Source: Chloroflexota bacterium
Lineage (GTDB): Bacteria; Chloroflexota; Anaerolineae; Anaerolineales; Villigracilaceae
Length of the DNA stretch: 64,000 nucleotides
Reading direction: 5' to 3'
NCBI GenBank assembly: GCA_016191845.1
Contig: JACPVF010000011.1
Coordinates: 295,787-359,786, forward strand
Shown: positions 25,008-33,368 of the stretch, one piece after another
Layout of the letters: each line of letters begins with the position of its first letter
Numbering within the stretch: the stretch's first letter is position 1
Notes under the pieces: generated by a model
What the model was told of the DNA's origin: nothing
The model's database searches: none
The model's input: the letters and a program-made list of their open reading frames with translations, nothing else
Program-made: the position numbers and the translations under genes

Positions 25008-26698
25008 AACGACTCCTGCCGGGCTGGCGTGGTCTGACACAACTCTTTGCAGTCACGGTTCTGCCGCTGACGCTTTTGTTGTTGTTCATTGCGTTCGGCG
25101 GGGTCAACATGCACCAGCAGGACATGCGCACCCTGGTCGGGGAACGCGATGAACGTGCGGTGCAGTCCGCCGCCGCCGCCCTGCAATCCGAGCTTCATCA
25201 TCGCGTGGCGACCATCACGAGCATGGCGGTGCTGGCATCCGAGGACATTTCCTTCAAGGATATATTCGCCACCACCAACGACCTGGCAAAGGATTTCAAC
25301 GGGGGGATTGCCTTCCTAAATACGGATGGACACTTAATCGAAAAGACGGATAACGACAGATTTTGGGGATGGGTATCTCAAAATCCCAACTTGATCAAAC
25401 TCGCTTCCTCTTCCGACCTCGAACCTGTTTTCTCCGATCCGATCCTTGATCCCAGCTCCGATCAACTCTTTGTTATCATCTCAGCCTATTCTGACTCCCG
25501 TGATGTGATCGTCGCCGGCGCATTTTCACCCGAGGCGCTGGCTTCCGAGACCCTGACACCCACCTATCCAGCAGGCAGTCACGTGACCATCTATTTGCTG
25601 GATGATTCCCGCCGACTGTTGTTCGTCAGCGGGACGCTTGAGCAGGAAAGTCTGGAGGCGGATCATCCAGGTGTTAAGGAAGCCTTGAGTGGGAAGAGCG
25701 GAGTTCTTTATGTGAAGAAGGAAGCAACCGAACATGTGGTTGCCTACAGCCCGATTGAAGCAACAGGCTGGGCGTTGATCACGGAGGAGGAATGGGAAAT
25801 GGTAATCAGCCCCTCCCTGCAATTGACCCAGATGGCTCCGCTGGTAATGGTGCCTGCCTTCATCCTGGCGTTGATCGCAATCTGGTTCGGCGCAAAACAG
25901 ATCGTCCAGCCTCTGCAGAAACTTGAGTCCAAGGCGGCGGCGCTGGCATGGGGAGATTTTGAAGCCATCAAAGAATCCGTGGGCGGCATCTCCGAAGTAC
26001 AACATCTGCAAATGGAATTGACCGAAATGTCCCGCAAGGTGCAGGCGGCGCAGGAGGGTTTACACGATTACATCGGCGCGATCACTTCGGCACAGGAAGA
26101 GGAGCGGACGCGTCTGGCGCGTGAACTTCATGATGACACCATTCAAGCCGTGATTGCCTTGAAGCAACGCGTCCAGCTTGCCCAGAAATCCATTAAAGAA
26201 CAGAATGGCAAACAATCCCTCAAGGAACTGGAAACACTCGCGGAACAGACCATCGAAAACCTCCGCCGGCTGACGCGGGCGTTGCGCCCCATTTATCTCG
26301 AAGACCTGGGGCTGGTCACCGCGCTTGAAATGTTGGCGCGGGAAATCAGCCAGGGTAATCCATTGATCGTGGAATTTCAAAAGACAGGCAATGAACGCCG
26401 CCTTTCGCGCGAAGCGGAATTATCGCTCTATCGCATTGCACAGGAGGCGCTTAATAACGTGGTCAAACATTCCAGAGCAACCCGTGCCGACTTGTCGATC
26501 CGTTATTCTGATTCGGAAATAACAATGATGATCTCTGACAACGGTAACGGTTTCACCACTCCCGCCAGTCCGACTGAATTCGCTCCCAACGGACACTTTG
26601 GATTGCTCGGTATTCACGAGCGTGCCGACTTGATCGGGGCAAGGCTTGAGATTGAATCCACATTGGGACGTGGGACCAGTCTTGAGGTCCGATTGTGA
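25004..26698 (+). CDS. NarX/DegS-type sensor histidine kinase (HisKA_3)
   Basis: 564 residues. Transmembrane helix ~12-32, a large extracytoplasmic sensor domain (~33-275, cache-like), second helix ~277-297, HAMP (~298-350), HisKA_3 with phospho-acceptor H376 in 'RLARELHDD', and an HATPase domain with 'ALNNVVKHSRAT', 'DNGNGF' and 'GLLGIHERADLIGARL'. The periplasmic ligand is unknown; context suggests redox state, copper or a thiol-reactive compound. It overlaps the response regulator by 4 bp and is followed by a terminator. Confidence 0.88.
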   Translation: MKRLLPGWRGLTQLFAVTVLPLTLLLLFIAFGGVNMHQQDMRTLVGERDERAVQSAAAALQSELHHRVATITSMAVLASEDISFKDIFATTNDLAKDFNGGIAFLNTDGHLIEKTDNDRFWGWVSQNPNLIKLASSSDLEPVFSDPILDPSSDQLFVIISAYSDSRDVIVAGAFSPEALASETLTPTYPAGSHVTIYLLDDSRRLLFVSGTLEQESLEADHPGVKEALSGKSGVLYVKKEATEHVVAYSPIEATGWALITEEEWEMVISPSLQLTQMAPLVMVPAFILALIAIWFGAKQIVQPLQKLESKAAALAWGDFEAIKESVGGISEVQHLQMELTEMSRKVQAAQEGLHDYIGAITSAQEEERTRLARELHDDTIQAVIALKQRVQLAQKSIKEQNGKQSLKELETLAEQTIENLRRLTRALRPIYLEDLGLVTALEMLAREISQGNPLIVEFQKTGNERRLSREAELSLYRIAQEALNNVVKHSRATRADLSIRYSDSEITMMISDNGNGFTTPASPTEFAPNGHFGLLGIHERADLIGARLEIESTLGRGTSLEVRL

Positions 26699-26711
26699 AG
26701 CGATAAAACTC

Positions 26712-26752
26712 ATAAGCCATTTTGCTTACCGATTTCCCCGCCATCCTGCGCT
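26712..26752 (+). promoter_or_regulatory. Composite regulon element, site 5
   Basis: ATAAGCC-ATTT-TGCTTAC (26712-26729), followed 17 bp later by TGCGCT (26747-26752). The second box lies inside the loop side of the terminator hairpin that ends the kinase gene. It precedes the CcdA-like gene. Confidence 0.68.
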
Positions 26753-26771
26753 CATGCAGGGGCGGGGTTTT
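26736..26771 (+). terminator. Terminator after the two-component genes
   Basis: Stem CCCCGCC / GGCGGGG with an inner CCTGC/GCAGG stem, followed by TTTT. It ends transcription of the kinase gene and is interleaved with regulon site 5. Confidence 0.85.
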
Positions 26772-26811
26772 GCTTATCATGGTGTCATACCTTTATCGAA
26801 CAGGAAGACTT

Positions 26812-27573
26812 ATGACCACTGACACTGTCAATCCCCGCTTTCCCTCCCAAACAGAACGATTGAAAATATTTTTACACGCACTGCTTTTCGTCCTCGGCTT
26901 CTCGCTGGTGTTTGTGATCGGCTGGGGCGGCTCGGTGACGGCGCTGGGTCAATTATTCGGCGCATACAAACAGGTCATCGCGCAAATAGGGGGTGTGGTC
27001 GTGATCATGTTCGGTTTGGCAACCCTGGAAGTGATCCGCATCCCGTGGTTTTATGCGGACACGCGCGCCCAATACGCGGGTCAACGTGGAACGTATGGCG
27101 GTTCAGCGTTGATGGGTGTTTTCTTCGCGGCAGGCTGGAGTCCGTGTATTGGCGCGACACTCGGTGCTATTCTGACAATGGGTCTCAGCCAGCAAACGGT
27201 CGGACAGGCAATGTGGCTGTCTTCAGGTTATTCGCTTGGGTTGGGCATTCCATTCCTCGCGATGGCAGTTGGACTGGAACGCGCTTCCGGCTGGCTCAAG
27301 CGCATGCGACCCTATCAAAAATATTTCAAGATCGCCAGTGGTGTTTTCATCATTGCGATAGGTGTTTTACTGTTTACAAACACCATGAGCCTGATTGCGA
27401 TCTGGGCATTCAAGAATGGTTACTTCATCGAGTCATTCACCACCTACGCGGCGGCGCCCACCTATATTACAGCCGTCGTCGCAGGGTTGTTGTCTTTTCT
27501 TTCGCCTTGTGTGCTTCCACTTGTGCCTGCGTATCTCGGTTACCTGAGCGGGCACACGATACAAAGATCATAA
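26812..27573 (+). CDS. CcdA-like thiol-disulfide membrane protein, circularly permuted
   Basis: 253 residues from the ATG at 26812 (AGGAAG upstream). It starts with what is normally helix 2 of CcdA ('FLHALLFVLGFSLVFVIGWG'), continues with the second Cys motif 'FFAAGWSPCIGATLGAI' (~110), and ends with 'VAGLLSFLSPCVLPLVPAY', which in CcdA is helix 1. Both redox Cys motifs are kept, but the order is rotated. CcdA passes electrons from cytoplasmic thioredoxin to periplasmic thiol proteins. The DsbA-like and TlpA-like proteins nearby fit as partners. Confidence 0.82.
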   Translation: MTTDTVNPRFPSQTERLKIFLHALLFVLGFSLVFVIGWGGSVTALGQLFGAYKQVIAQIGGVVVIMFGLATLEVIRIPWFYADTRAQYAGQRGTYGGSALMGVFFAAGWSPCIGATLGAILTMGLSQQTVGQAMWLSSGYSLGLGIPFLAMAVGLERASGWLKRMRPYQKYFKIASGVFIIAIGVLLFTNTMSLIAIWAFKNGYFIESFTTYAAAPTYITAVVAGLLSFLSPCVLPLVPAYLGYLSGHTIQRS

Positions 27574-27595
27574 TATTTTTAGAGATGATACCCTT

Positions 27596-28342
27596 ATGGA
27601 TACCCCCATTAATTCGGAAGATACCATTACCTTTAAACGAACCCATTTTTATTCGGTCCTGGTGATACTGGCTTTCGCCATTGGCATATTGACGGGTTAT
27701 GTTGTCTGGGGGCTTGCACCCCGTTCACAACAAGCGATTATCGATAACCCACCTGTTGCCCAGGGACCCATTGTCGAAGCGCCAGCAGCGACACAGGCGC
27801 CGCAGTTCACCCGTTATGAAATCCCATTCGAAGGCTTTCCCAGCCAGGGACCGGTGGATGCGCCCATCGTAATTGTCGAGTTCAGCGACTTTCAGTGTCC
27901 GTTCTGTAAACGTTTCCAGGACGAGACGGCTGGACAATTGCTGGCGGCGTATCCCGGTCAAATCCGTTTTGTCTATCGTCATCTTCCCCTGACATCCATT
28001 CATCCCGAAGCTTTTCCATCGGCGGAAGCCTCGATGTGCGCCAACGAACAGGATGCCTTCTGGGACTACCATGATAGGATTTTTGAGAATCAGGACAAGC
28101 TTGGTCGTGAGTTGTACCTGCAGATCGCCGCTGACCTCAATTTGGATGCAGTCACTTTCGAGGAGTGTCTGGATTCGGGCAAATATAAGGATGTCATCCA
28201 GCAGGATATGGATTTTGCGCTCAACCTTGGCGTTCAATCCACCCCGACATTTTTCATCAACGGGTTGGCAATCGTTGGCGCGCAACCCTTTGAAGCGTTC
28301 AAGCAGATCATCGATCTTGAGTTGGCTGGAAAAATTCCATGA
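27596..28342 (+). CDS. DsbA-family thiol-disulfide oxidoreductase (BdbD-like)
   Basis: 248 residues with one N-terminal transmembrane helix (~20-40), a Pro/Ala-rich spacer, and a DsbA-like thioredoxin fold. The active site is 'FQCPFCKRF' (C101 and C104), and the cis-Pro loop reads 'VQSTPTFFING'. It forms or shuffles disulfides in exported proteins. It lies 22 bp after the CcdA-like gene and overlaps the rhodanese lipoprotein by 4 bp, forming a thiol-redox operon. Confidence 0.87.
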   Translation: MDTPINSEDTITFKRTHFYSVLVILAFAIGILTGYVVWGLAPRSQQAIIDNPPVAQGPIVEAPAATQAPQFTRYEIPFEGFPSQGPVDAPIVIVEFSDFQCPFCKRFQDETAGQLLAAYPGQIRFVYRHLPLTSIHPEAFPSAEASMCANEQDAFWDYHDRIFENQDKLGRELYLQIAADLNLDAVTFEECLDSGKYKDVIQQDMDFALNLGVQSTPTFFINGLAIVGAQPFEAFKQIIDLELAGKIP

Positions 28343-28761
28343 AACAGATCCTCCTCATATCCTTGTTTCTGCTTGTGACACTGACCGCCTGCCAGAGCAG
28401 TGTCGAAGAGATTATGGGCAAAGAGATTACAACCGCTTCCGGCTACTATAAAGACATCACCCCTGCCGAATTGGATGCGATGTTGAGTAACAAGGATCTT
28501 TTCCTTGTCAATGTCCATATTCCTTTTGCAGGAAACATTGCCGATACAGACCTATCCATTCCCTACGACCAGATCAGCGCGCCAGAAAACCTGACGCAAT
28601 TGCCAGCAGATAAAGATGCAAAGATTGTGCTTTACTGCCGCAGTGGGCGCATGAGCGCAATTGCGGCAGAGGAACTTGTTTCGCTCGGGTATACCAATAT
28701 CTGGAATCTCGAAGGCGGCATGGTCGCATGGGAACAGGCAGGACGCGAGATCGAGAAATAG
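28339..28761 (+). CDS. Rhodanese-like lipoprotein
   Basis: 140 residues. Lipobox 'TLTAC' near residue 18, then a single rhodanese domain with active-site loop 'LYCRSGRMSAIAAEEL' (catalytic Cys) and ending 'NIWNLEGGMVAWEQAG'. It would transfer sulfane sulfur or bind metals or persulfides outside the membrane. It is coupled to the DsbA-like gene (ATGA overlap). The regulon palindrome begins 2 bp after its stop. Confidence 0.87.
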   Translation: MKQILLISLFLLVTLTACQSSVEEIMGKEITTASGYYKDITPAELDAMLSNKDLFLVNVHIPFAGNIADTDLSIPYDQISAPENLTQLPADKDAKIVLYCRSGRMSAIAAEELVSLGYTNIWNLEGGMVAWEQAGREIEK

Positions 28762-28762
28762 G

Positions 28763-28803
28763 ATAGGCAGAATTGCCTATCAGAGCGTCAGTAATATGGC
28801 TCT
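28763..28803 (+). promoter_or_regulatory. Composite regulon element, site 6
   Basis: Perfect palindrome ATAGGCA-GAAT-TGCCTAT (28763-28780), followed 17 bp later by GGCTCT (28798-28803). It precedes the YHS protein gene at 28854. Confidence 0.7.
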
Positions 28804-28853
28804 CGTTGAGGCTGTCTTTTAATTGCATAATTCAAAGGAAAGGAGACCTGTTT

Positions 28854-29033
28854 ATGACAACTACTGTGCATGACCCCGTTTGCCACATGGATATCGATCC
28901 TGCCACTGCTGCCGGCACATCCGAATACAAGGGGCAAACCTACTACTTTTGCTCGCTAGGCTGCAAGAAGGCGTTTGACAAGGAGCCCGAAAAGTATCTC
29001 GGCAAAACTGATGAACACGCGCATCAGCATTAA
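28854..29033 (+). CDS. YHS-domain protein
   Basis: 59 residues from the ATG at 28854, which has AAAGGAG upstream. The whole protein is one YHS domain ('HDPVCHMDIDP', 'GQTYYFCSLGCKKAFDKEPEKYL') plus a His-rich tail (DEHAHQH). Three Cys and the His tail make a likely copper or silver sink or chaperone in the cytoplasm. It is followed by a strong terminator, so it is monocistronic and under site 6. Confidence 0.85.
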   Translation: MTTTVHDPVCHMDIDPATAAGTSEYKGQTYYFCSLGCKKAFDKEPEKYLGKTDEHAHQH

Positions 29034-29054
29034 TTCCATCCTCTTCTCCTCAGG

Positions 29055-29083
29055 TAACCTGCCCGCCGGGCAGGTTATTTTAT
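29055..29083 (+). terminator. Terminator after the YHS gene
   Basis: Stem AACCTGCCC / GGGCAGGTT with a 4-nt loop, then ATTTTATTTT. Confidence 0.9.
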
Positions 29084-29189
29084 TTTCAGACAATTTGCCG
29101 AAACAAAATCTTCAATTACTCTTTGTCGTGCCTTTACACATTCTTTAATCACGCCGGGTATTCTTGGATCATCAAGAAAGGAGCAAATC

Positions 29190-29363
29190 ATGTTTCTCAT
29201 GTGGATCGTCCCCTTATTACTCGTTGGCTTGTTCGTCTATGGTGTTTCCGTCAATAACCTGGTCAACGCGCTCAAACCTGTTACAAGCCGTACTTGCCCC
29301 CAGTGTGGACAGGCTACGCAAAACGACTGGAAAAATTGCCCGCACTGCGGACAAACTTTATGA
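29190..29363 (+). CDS. Small membrane-anchored zinc-ribbon protein
   Basis: 57 residues, with AAGGAG upstream of the ATG at 29190. One hydrophobic helix (residues 1-24) is followed by two CxxC knuckles: 'CPQCGQATQNDWKNCPHCG', a rubredoxin-like zinc ribbon. The next gene downstream carries an almost identical ribbon at its C-terminus, so the two are probably paralogous modules. They may bind zinc or copper or form a membrane complex. No palindrome of good quality precedes it. Confidence 0.7.
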   Translation: MFLMWIVPLLLVGLFVYGVSVNNLVNALKPVTSRTCPQCGQATQNDWKNCPHCGQTL

Positions 29364-29375
29364 AAGGAAATCAAA

Positions 29376-29729
29376 ATGAAAAAAGTTAACTGGTGGATCG
29401 TTGGCATTGTGGCAGTCATTGCCGCTCTGTTCCTTTTCGGAGGCGGCATGATGTGGGGTAACCGTGGATATGGCATGATGGGTGGGTATGGAATGATGGG
29501 TAACTGGGGCTTCTCTCCATTCGGCTGGTTCGGCATGGGATTGGGTATGATCTTCATGTGGCTCATCCCCATCGGTGTCCTCACACTCATTGTTTATGGC
29601 GTCGTTGCGCTGGTGCGAGGCACAGGAAATACCGCGTCCTCCACTCCCCTCACACCTTGTCCACACTGCGGAAAAGGCACCCAAGCCGATTGGCAGACTT
29701 GCCCCTACTGTGGCACTGCCTTGAAATAA
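29376..29729 (+). CDS. Gly/Met-rich membrane protein with C-terminal zinc ribbon
   Basis: 117 residues: helix ~6-26, a 'GMMWGNRGYGMMGGYGMMGN' segment rich in Met, Gly and Tyr facing outward, second helix ~55-80, and a zinc ribbon 'CPHCGKGTQADWQTCPYCG'. Met-rich segments often bind Cu(I). Orphan of unknown function, 12 bp after the small zinc-ribbon gene and in the same operon. It ends before a terminator that shares sequence with regulon site 7. Confidence 0.68.
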   Translation: MKKVNWWIVGIVAVIAALFLFGGGMMWGNRGYGMMGGYGMMGNWGFSPFGWFGMGLGMIFMWLIPIGVLTLIVYGVVALVRGTGNTASSTPLTPCPHCGKGTQADWQTCPYCGTALK

Positions 29730-29750
29730 AGTACCCTCACGTTCTCAAAG

Positions 29751-29776
29751 TAGCCTGTCGAAAGATAGGCTATTTT
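29751..29776 (+). terminator. Terminator overlapping regulon site 7
   Basis: TAGCCTGTC-GAAA-GATAGGCTA: 9-bp stem with a GNRA tetraloop, followed by TTTT. Its 3' arm is also the left half of the ATAGGCT-ATTT-TGCTTAT palindrome. Confidence 0.82.
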
Positions 29777-29805
29777 GCTTATATACAACTAGGCTGAAAT
29801 CCGCT
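29765..29805 (+). promoter_or_regulatory. Composite regulon element, site 7
   Basis: ATAGGCT-ATTT-TGCTTAT (29765-29782), followed 17 bp later by TCCGCT (29800-29805, one mismatch to TGCGCT). It drives copA and the operon behind it. Confidence 0.65.
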
Positions 29806-29862
29806 CCCTGCCATCGTCTATTGGATATACACTATTGGCATCTTTATAAAAGGTAGGCAACC

Positions 29863-32499
29863 ATGACTGTCCGTGACCCTGTATGTGGAATGGAAATCGA
29901 ACCCCAAAGTGCCTTCGCCAATCGCGAACACATGGGGCAGACGTTTTATTTTTGTTCAAAATCTTGCGTGGATCAATTTGACGCAGACCCACACCATTAT
30001 GTGATGACTTCGGCAACAACGGGTTTTAATCCCGAACGGACGCTCGCCCGCATCGAACTACCCGTCGCCGATCTCCCATTTTACAAGCCTGTCACCACCC
30101 TGGAATCTGGTTTGCGCGCCCTGGAAGGCGTTCATCAAGTAACCACCAATGCAGGCGCAGGTGTATTGCAAGTCGAATATGATTCTAAAAAGGTGAACAT
30201 TCCGCAAATGGCGGCAGTGATCCGCTCGGCGGGGTTTCAACCAGGTGGGTCGAACGTCAAGATCGGAATCGAAAACCTGCGCTGTGCCTCCTGTGTGAAG
30301 TTCATCGAGGATGAACTGAAATCCACGGATGGAGTCTTGAGCGCAACGGTCAACATCGCCACGCAGGAAGCGAGCGTGGATTATCTCCCCCAAAAGGCGA
30401 CCCTTGCCCAGTTGAATACAGCCATCGAGGCTTGGGGATATAAGCCGCGCCCCTCGTTGACAGACGCGCCAGTGGATAAACAGGAAGAGGCGCACGCGCG
30501 TGAATATCGCCGCTTGATGAGAATGTTCTGGTTCTCGGCAATTGTGTCTGTGCCCGTATTGGTTTTCGCGTACCCGCAGTATGTCCCTGGTATCCGTGAC
30601 CTGTCAATGGAGACCATCCGTTGGGCATGGATTCTTTCTGCCGTTGCCACATTGCCCGTGCTGTTTTATTCGGGCTATGATTTCTTCACAGGCGCATGGG
30701 CGGCATTCAAGCATCGTTCCGCCAACATGAACACATTGATCGCGCTGGGCACAGGCGCCGCCTGGTTGTATTCGACGTTTGCCATCGCATTTCCGTCCGT
30801 GTTTCCCGAAGGGACATCTGAGCCGTTTTACGATGTTGTAGCGGTCGTTATTGCCTTGGTGGTTTTGGGTCAGGCGCTTGAACTGCGCGCCAAGGGACAG
30901 TCCAGCGCGGCGATCAAGAAATTACTGGGTTTACAGGCGAAGACTGCCCGCGTGATACGAGATGGGAAGGAACTAGATTTGCCTGTCGAGGAAGTGTTGG
31001 TCGGCGATGTAATCCAAGTCCGCCCTGGAGAGAAAGTGCCTGTTGACGGTGTCATCGTCGAAGGCAGTTCTGCGGTGGATGAGTCCATGCTGACGGGCGA
31101 GTCGCTGCCTGTTTCCAAGAAACAGGGAGATGAAGTAATCGGGGCAACCTTGAATAAGACAGGTGCATTTAAATTCCGCGCCACGAAGGTTGGCAAGGAT
31201 ACGGCTCTCGCGCAAATCGTGAAGATGGTACAGGACGCACAGAATTCCAAAGCGCCGATTGCCCGCCTCGCCGACACCATCTCTGGTTACTTTGTTCCCA
31301 TCGTGATGATTCTTGCCTTGTGGACGTTTGTCATTTGGTTCGTGATTGGACCTCAACCGCAATTGGTGTATGCGCTCGTTACCAGTGTGACCGTGCTGAT
31401 CATTGCCTGTCCCTGTGCCTTGGGTCTTGCCACCCCCATGAGCCTGATGGTTGGCATTGGTAAAGGCGCGGAGCATGGCATCCTGATCCGTTCGGGCGAA
31501 GCCCTGCAAACCGCGCGCGCCATTCAAATCGTGGTGCTGGACAAGACAGGCACGATTACAAAGGGAAAGCCTGAGTTAACGGATATCATCCTTACCAATT
31601 CCATGAATGGTAACAGCCATCAGCTGTTGCGCCTGGTGGCATCGGTTGAAAAGGTTAGCGAACATCCCCTGGCGCAAGCCATCGTGGACGGAGCACAGGC
31701 TCGCCAGATTGAATTAACAGAGGTCAGGGAGTTTGAAGCCATTCCAGGTCACGGCGTCTCGGCTACAGTCGAAGGAAGAAGCGTTCTGATCGGCAATCTC
31801 AAGCTGATGAACCGTGAAAAGATCGCCCTCGGTCAATTGGAAGAAAAATCCAAATCGCTTGCCGACGATGGCAAGACCCCAATGTTTGTTGCAGTAGATG
31901 GCAAAGCCGCTGGCATCGTTGCCGTGGCTGACACGGTCAAGGAAGATTCTGCGGAAGCGATCAAAGCCCTGCAAGGTATGGGAATTGAAGTGGTGATGAT
32001 CACAGGCGATAACCGCCGCACCGCTGAAGCGATTGCCCGCAAGGTTGGGGTCACGCGCGTGTTGGCGGAAGTATTGCCCGAAGATAAGGCAAACAACGTT
32101 CACCTGTTGCAAGCGGAAAACAAAAAGGTTGCAATGGTCGGCGACGGTATCAACGACGCGCCCGCGCTTGCTCAGGCGGATGTCGGTCTTGCCATCGGCA
32201 CAGGCACGGACGTTGCCATCGAAGCATCGGACATCACGCTGATCAAGGGCAGTCTCAAGGGAGTGGTCACCGCCATCGAAGTCAGTCGTGCCACGATGAC
32301 CAACATCTACCAAAACCTTTTCGGCGCGTTCATCTACAATACTCTCGGTATCCCCGTCGCAATGGGGTTGCTCTTCCCCTTCTTCGGTTTGTTGCTCAGT
32401 CCGCTCATCGCGGGCGCGGCGATGGCGTTCTCATCCGTGACCGTCGTTGGCAATGCCAACCGCCTGCGCGGGTTCAAGCCGAAGTTTAGTGTGAGGTGA
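29863..32499 (+). CDS. copA: Copper-exporting P1B-type ATPase with N-terminal YHS domain
   Basis: 878 residues. Residues 1-47 form a YHS domain ('[10 protein letters not shown]', '[13 protein letters not shown]'). Residues ~60-125 fold like an HMA domain but have lost the CxxC. Residues ~132-200 form a second HMA with CASC (141-144). The membrane part carries the Cu(I) motif CPC (516-518), the phosphorylation site D560 in 'DKTGTITKG', 'SEHPLAQAI' in the nucleotide domain, and '[10 protein letters not shown]'. It pumps Cu(I) out of the cytoplasm. It is led by regulon site 7 and heads an operon with thioredoxin-like, TlpA, Lgt-like, cupredoxin and YHS genes. Confidence 0.93.
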   Translation: MTVRDPVCGMEIEPQSAFANREHMGQTFYFCSKSCVDQFDADPHHYVMTSATTGFNPERTLARIELPVADLPFYKPVTTLESGLRALEGVHQVTTNAGAGVLQVEYDSKKVNIPQMAAVIRSAGFQPGGSNVKIGIENLRCASCVKFIEDELKSTDGVLSATVNIATQEASVDYLPQKATLAQLNTAIEAWGYKPRPSLTDAPVDKQEEAHAREYRRLMRMFWFSAIVSVPVLVFAYPQYVPGIRDLSMETIRWAWILSAVATLPVLFYSGYDFFTGAWAAFKHRSANMNTLIALGTGAAWLYSTFAIAFPSVFPEGTSEPFYDVVAVVIALVVLGQALELRAKGQSSAAIKKLLGLQAKTARVIRDGKELDLPVEEVLVGDVIQVRPGEKVPVDGVIVEGSSAVDESMLTGESLPVSKKQGDEVIGATLNKTGAFKFRATKVGKDTALAQIVKMVQDAQNSKAPIARLADTISGYFVPIVMILALWTFVIWFVIGPQPQLVYALVTSVTVLIIACPCALGLATPMSLMVGIGKGAEHGILIRSGEALQTARAIQIVVLDKTGTITKGKPELTDIILTNSMNGNSHQLLRLVASVEKVSEHPLAQAIVDGAQARQIELTEVREFEAIPGHGVSATVEGRSVLIGNLKLMNREKIALGQLEEKSKSLADDGKTPMFVAVDGKAAGIVAVADTVKEDSAEAIKALQGMGIEVVMITGDNRRTAEAIARKVGVTRVLAEVLPEDKANNVHLLQAENKKVAMVGDGINDAPALAQADVGLAIGTGTDVAIEASDITLIKGSLKGVVTAIEVSRATMTNIYQNLFGAFIYNTLGIPVAMGLLFPFFGLLLSPLIAGAAMAFSSVTVVGNANRLRGFKPKFSVR

Positions 32500-32502
32500 T
32501 TC

Positions 32503-32811
32503 GTGAAGATAGAACTGCTTTACTTTGATGGCTGTCCCTCCTGGGAGATCGCCTTGAAGAATCTCGAAACCGCACTGCAGGAGGAGAACATTATCGCGTC
32601 CATTAAGACGATTAAAATTACGGATGATGAAGATGCGACTCGATTGAATTTTCTTGGCTCACCGCATTTTCGGGTGGATGGAAAGGATTTATGGCATGAG
32701 GTACGCGAAACCTTTTCGATGAGTTGCCGTGTTTATTCCACACCTGAAGGGATCAAGGGATTTCCCACGATCAATATGCTGAGGGAGCAGCTGGGTTCGT
32801 TGGCTGGATAA
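32503..32811 (+). CDS. Small thioredoxin-like protein
   Basis: 102 residues from a GTG start, 3 bp after copA. The fold suggests a glutaredoxin/thioredoxin ('IELLYFDGCPSWEIALKNLE', later 'FLGSPHFRVDGKDL'). The usual CxxC is reduced to a single Cys before Pro (GCP), with two further Cys/His in 'HEVRETFSMSCRVYS'. Homologues sit beside metal-resistance genes and may shuttle electrons or bind thiophilic metals. The name is provisional. Confidence 0.65.
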   Translation: MKIELLYFDGCPSWEIALKNLETALQEENIIASIKTIKITDDEDATRLNFLGSPHFRVDGKDLWHEVRETFSMSCRVYSTPEGIKGFPTINMLREQLGSLAG

Positions 32812-32813
32812 CC

Positions 32814-33368
32814 ATGATGAACAATGCGCGCTTTATCACGTGGATGACCTGGGCTTTGATTCTCGGCATGTTCTGGGCAGTGCTCTCGCGCGTCCCGCCC
32901 GACCAACCTCAGGCACAACAGGGCGCTCTCGCCAAGGAAGGCTTCACTGCCCCCGATTTCACCCTCGACCTGCTGGATGGCGGCACAATTACGCTCTCTG
33001 AATTACGCGGCAAGGCAGTTCTGGTCAACTTTTGGACATCATGGTGCCCACCCTGCCGCCTGGAAATGCCAGCCATCGAAAAGACGTATCGCAGTTACAA
33101 GGATATTGGCTTTGTCGTGATCGGATTGAATCTCACCGCGCAGGATTCAGAACAAGCCGCGGCTGATTTTGCAAAAGAGATCGGTTTAACTTTTCCCATC
33201 GCACTCGACCGCGACAATGCCATTGGAAACCTTTATCGCGTCAATGCGCTGCCGACATCATATTTCATTGACCGCAATGGCGTGATTCGATCCATCGTTG
33301 TCGGCGGACCAATGAACGAAGCGTTGCTTCAATCCAGGGTCGAAGAGCTGTTGCGGGAGGGCGAGTAA
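32814..33368 (+). CDS. TlpA/ResA-type thioredoxin-like protein
   Basis: 184 residues with one N-terminal helix (~8-24) that anchors it outside the membrane. The active site is 'TSWCPPCRLEMP' (C78 and C81), with the cis-Pro region 'ALPTSYFIDRNG'. It is a reducing thioredoxin of the TlpA/ResA family, usually fed by CcdA and used for cytochrome c or CuA assembly. It ends in a 1-bp overlap (TAATG) with the Lgt-like gene. Confidence 0.88.
   Translation: MMNNARFITWMTWALILGMFWAVLSRVPPDQPQAQQGALAKEGFTAPDFTLDLLDGGTITLSELRGKAVLVNFWTSWCPPCRLEMPAIEKTYRSYKDIGFVVIGLNLTAQDSEQAAADFAKEIGLTFPIALDRDNAIGNLYRVNALPTSYFIDRNGVIRSIVVGGPMNEALLQSRVEELLREGE

Noticed and set aside
29084..29189. A further regulon palindrome before the small zinc-ribbon gene (TCAGACA-ATT-TGCCGAA)
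   Set aside because: The spacer is short, several mismatches, and no TGCGCT box at the fixed distance.
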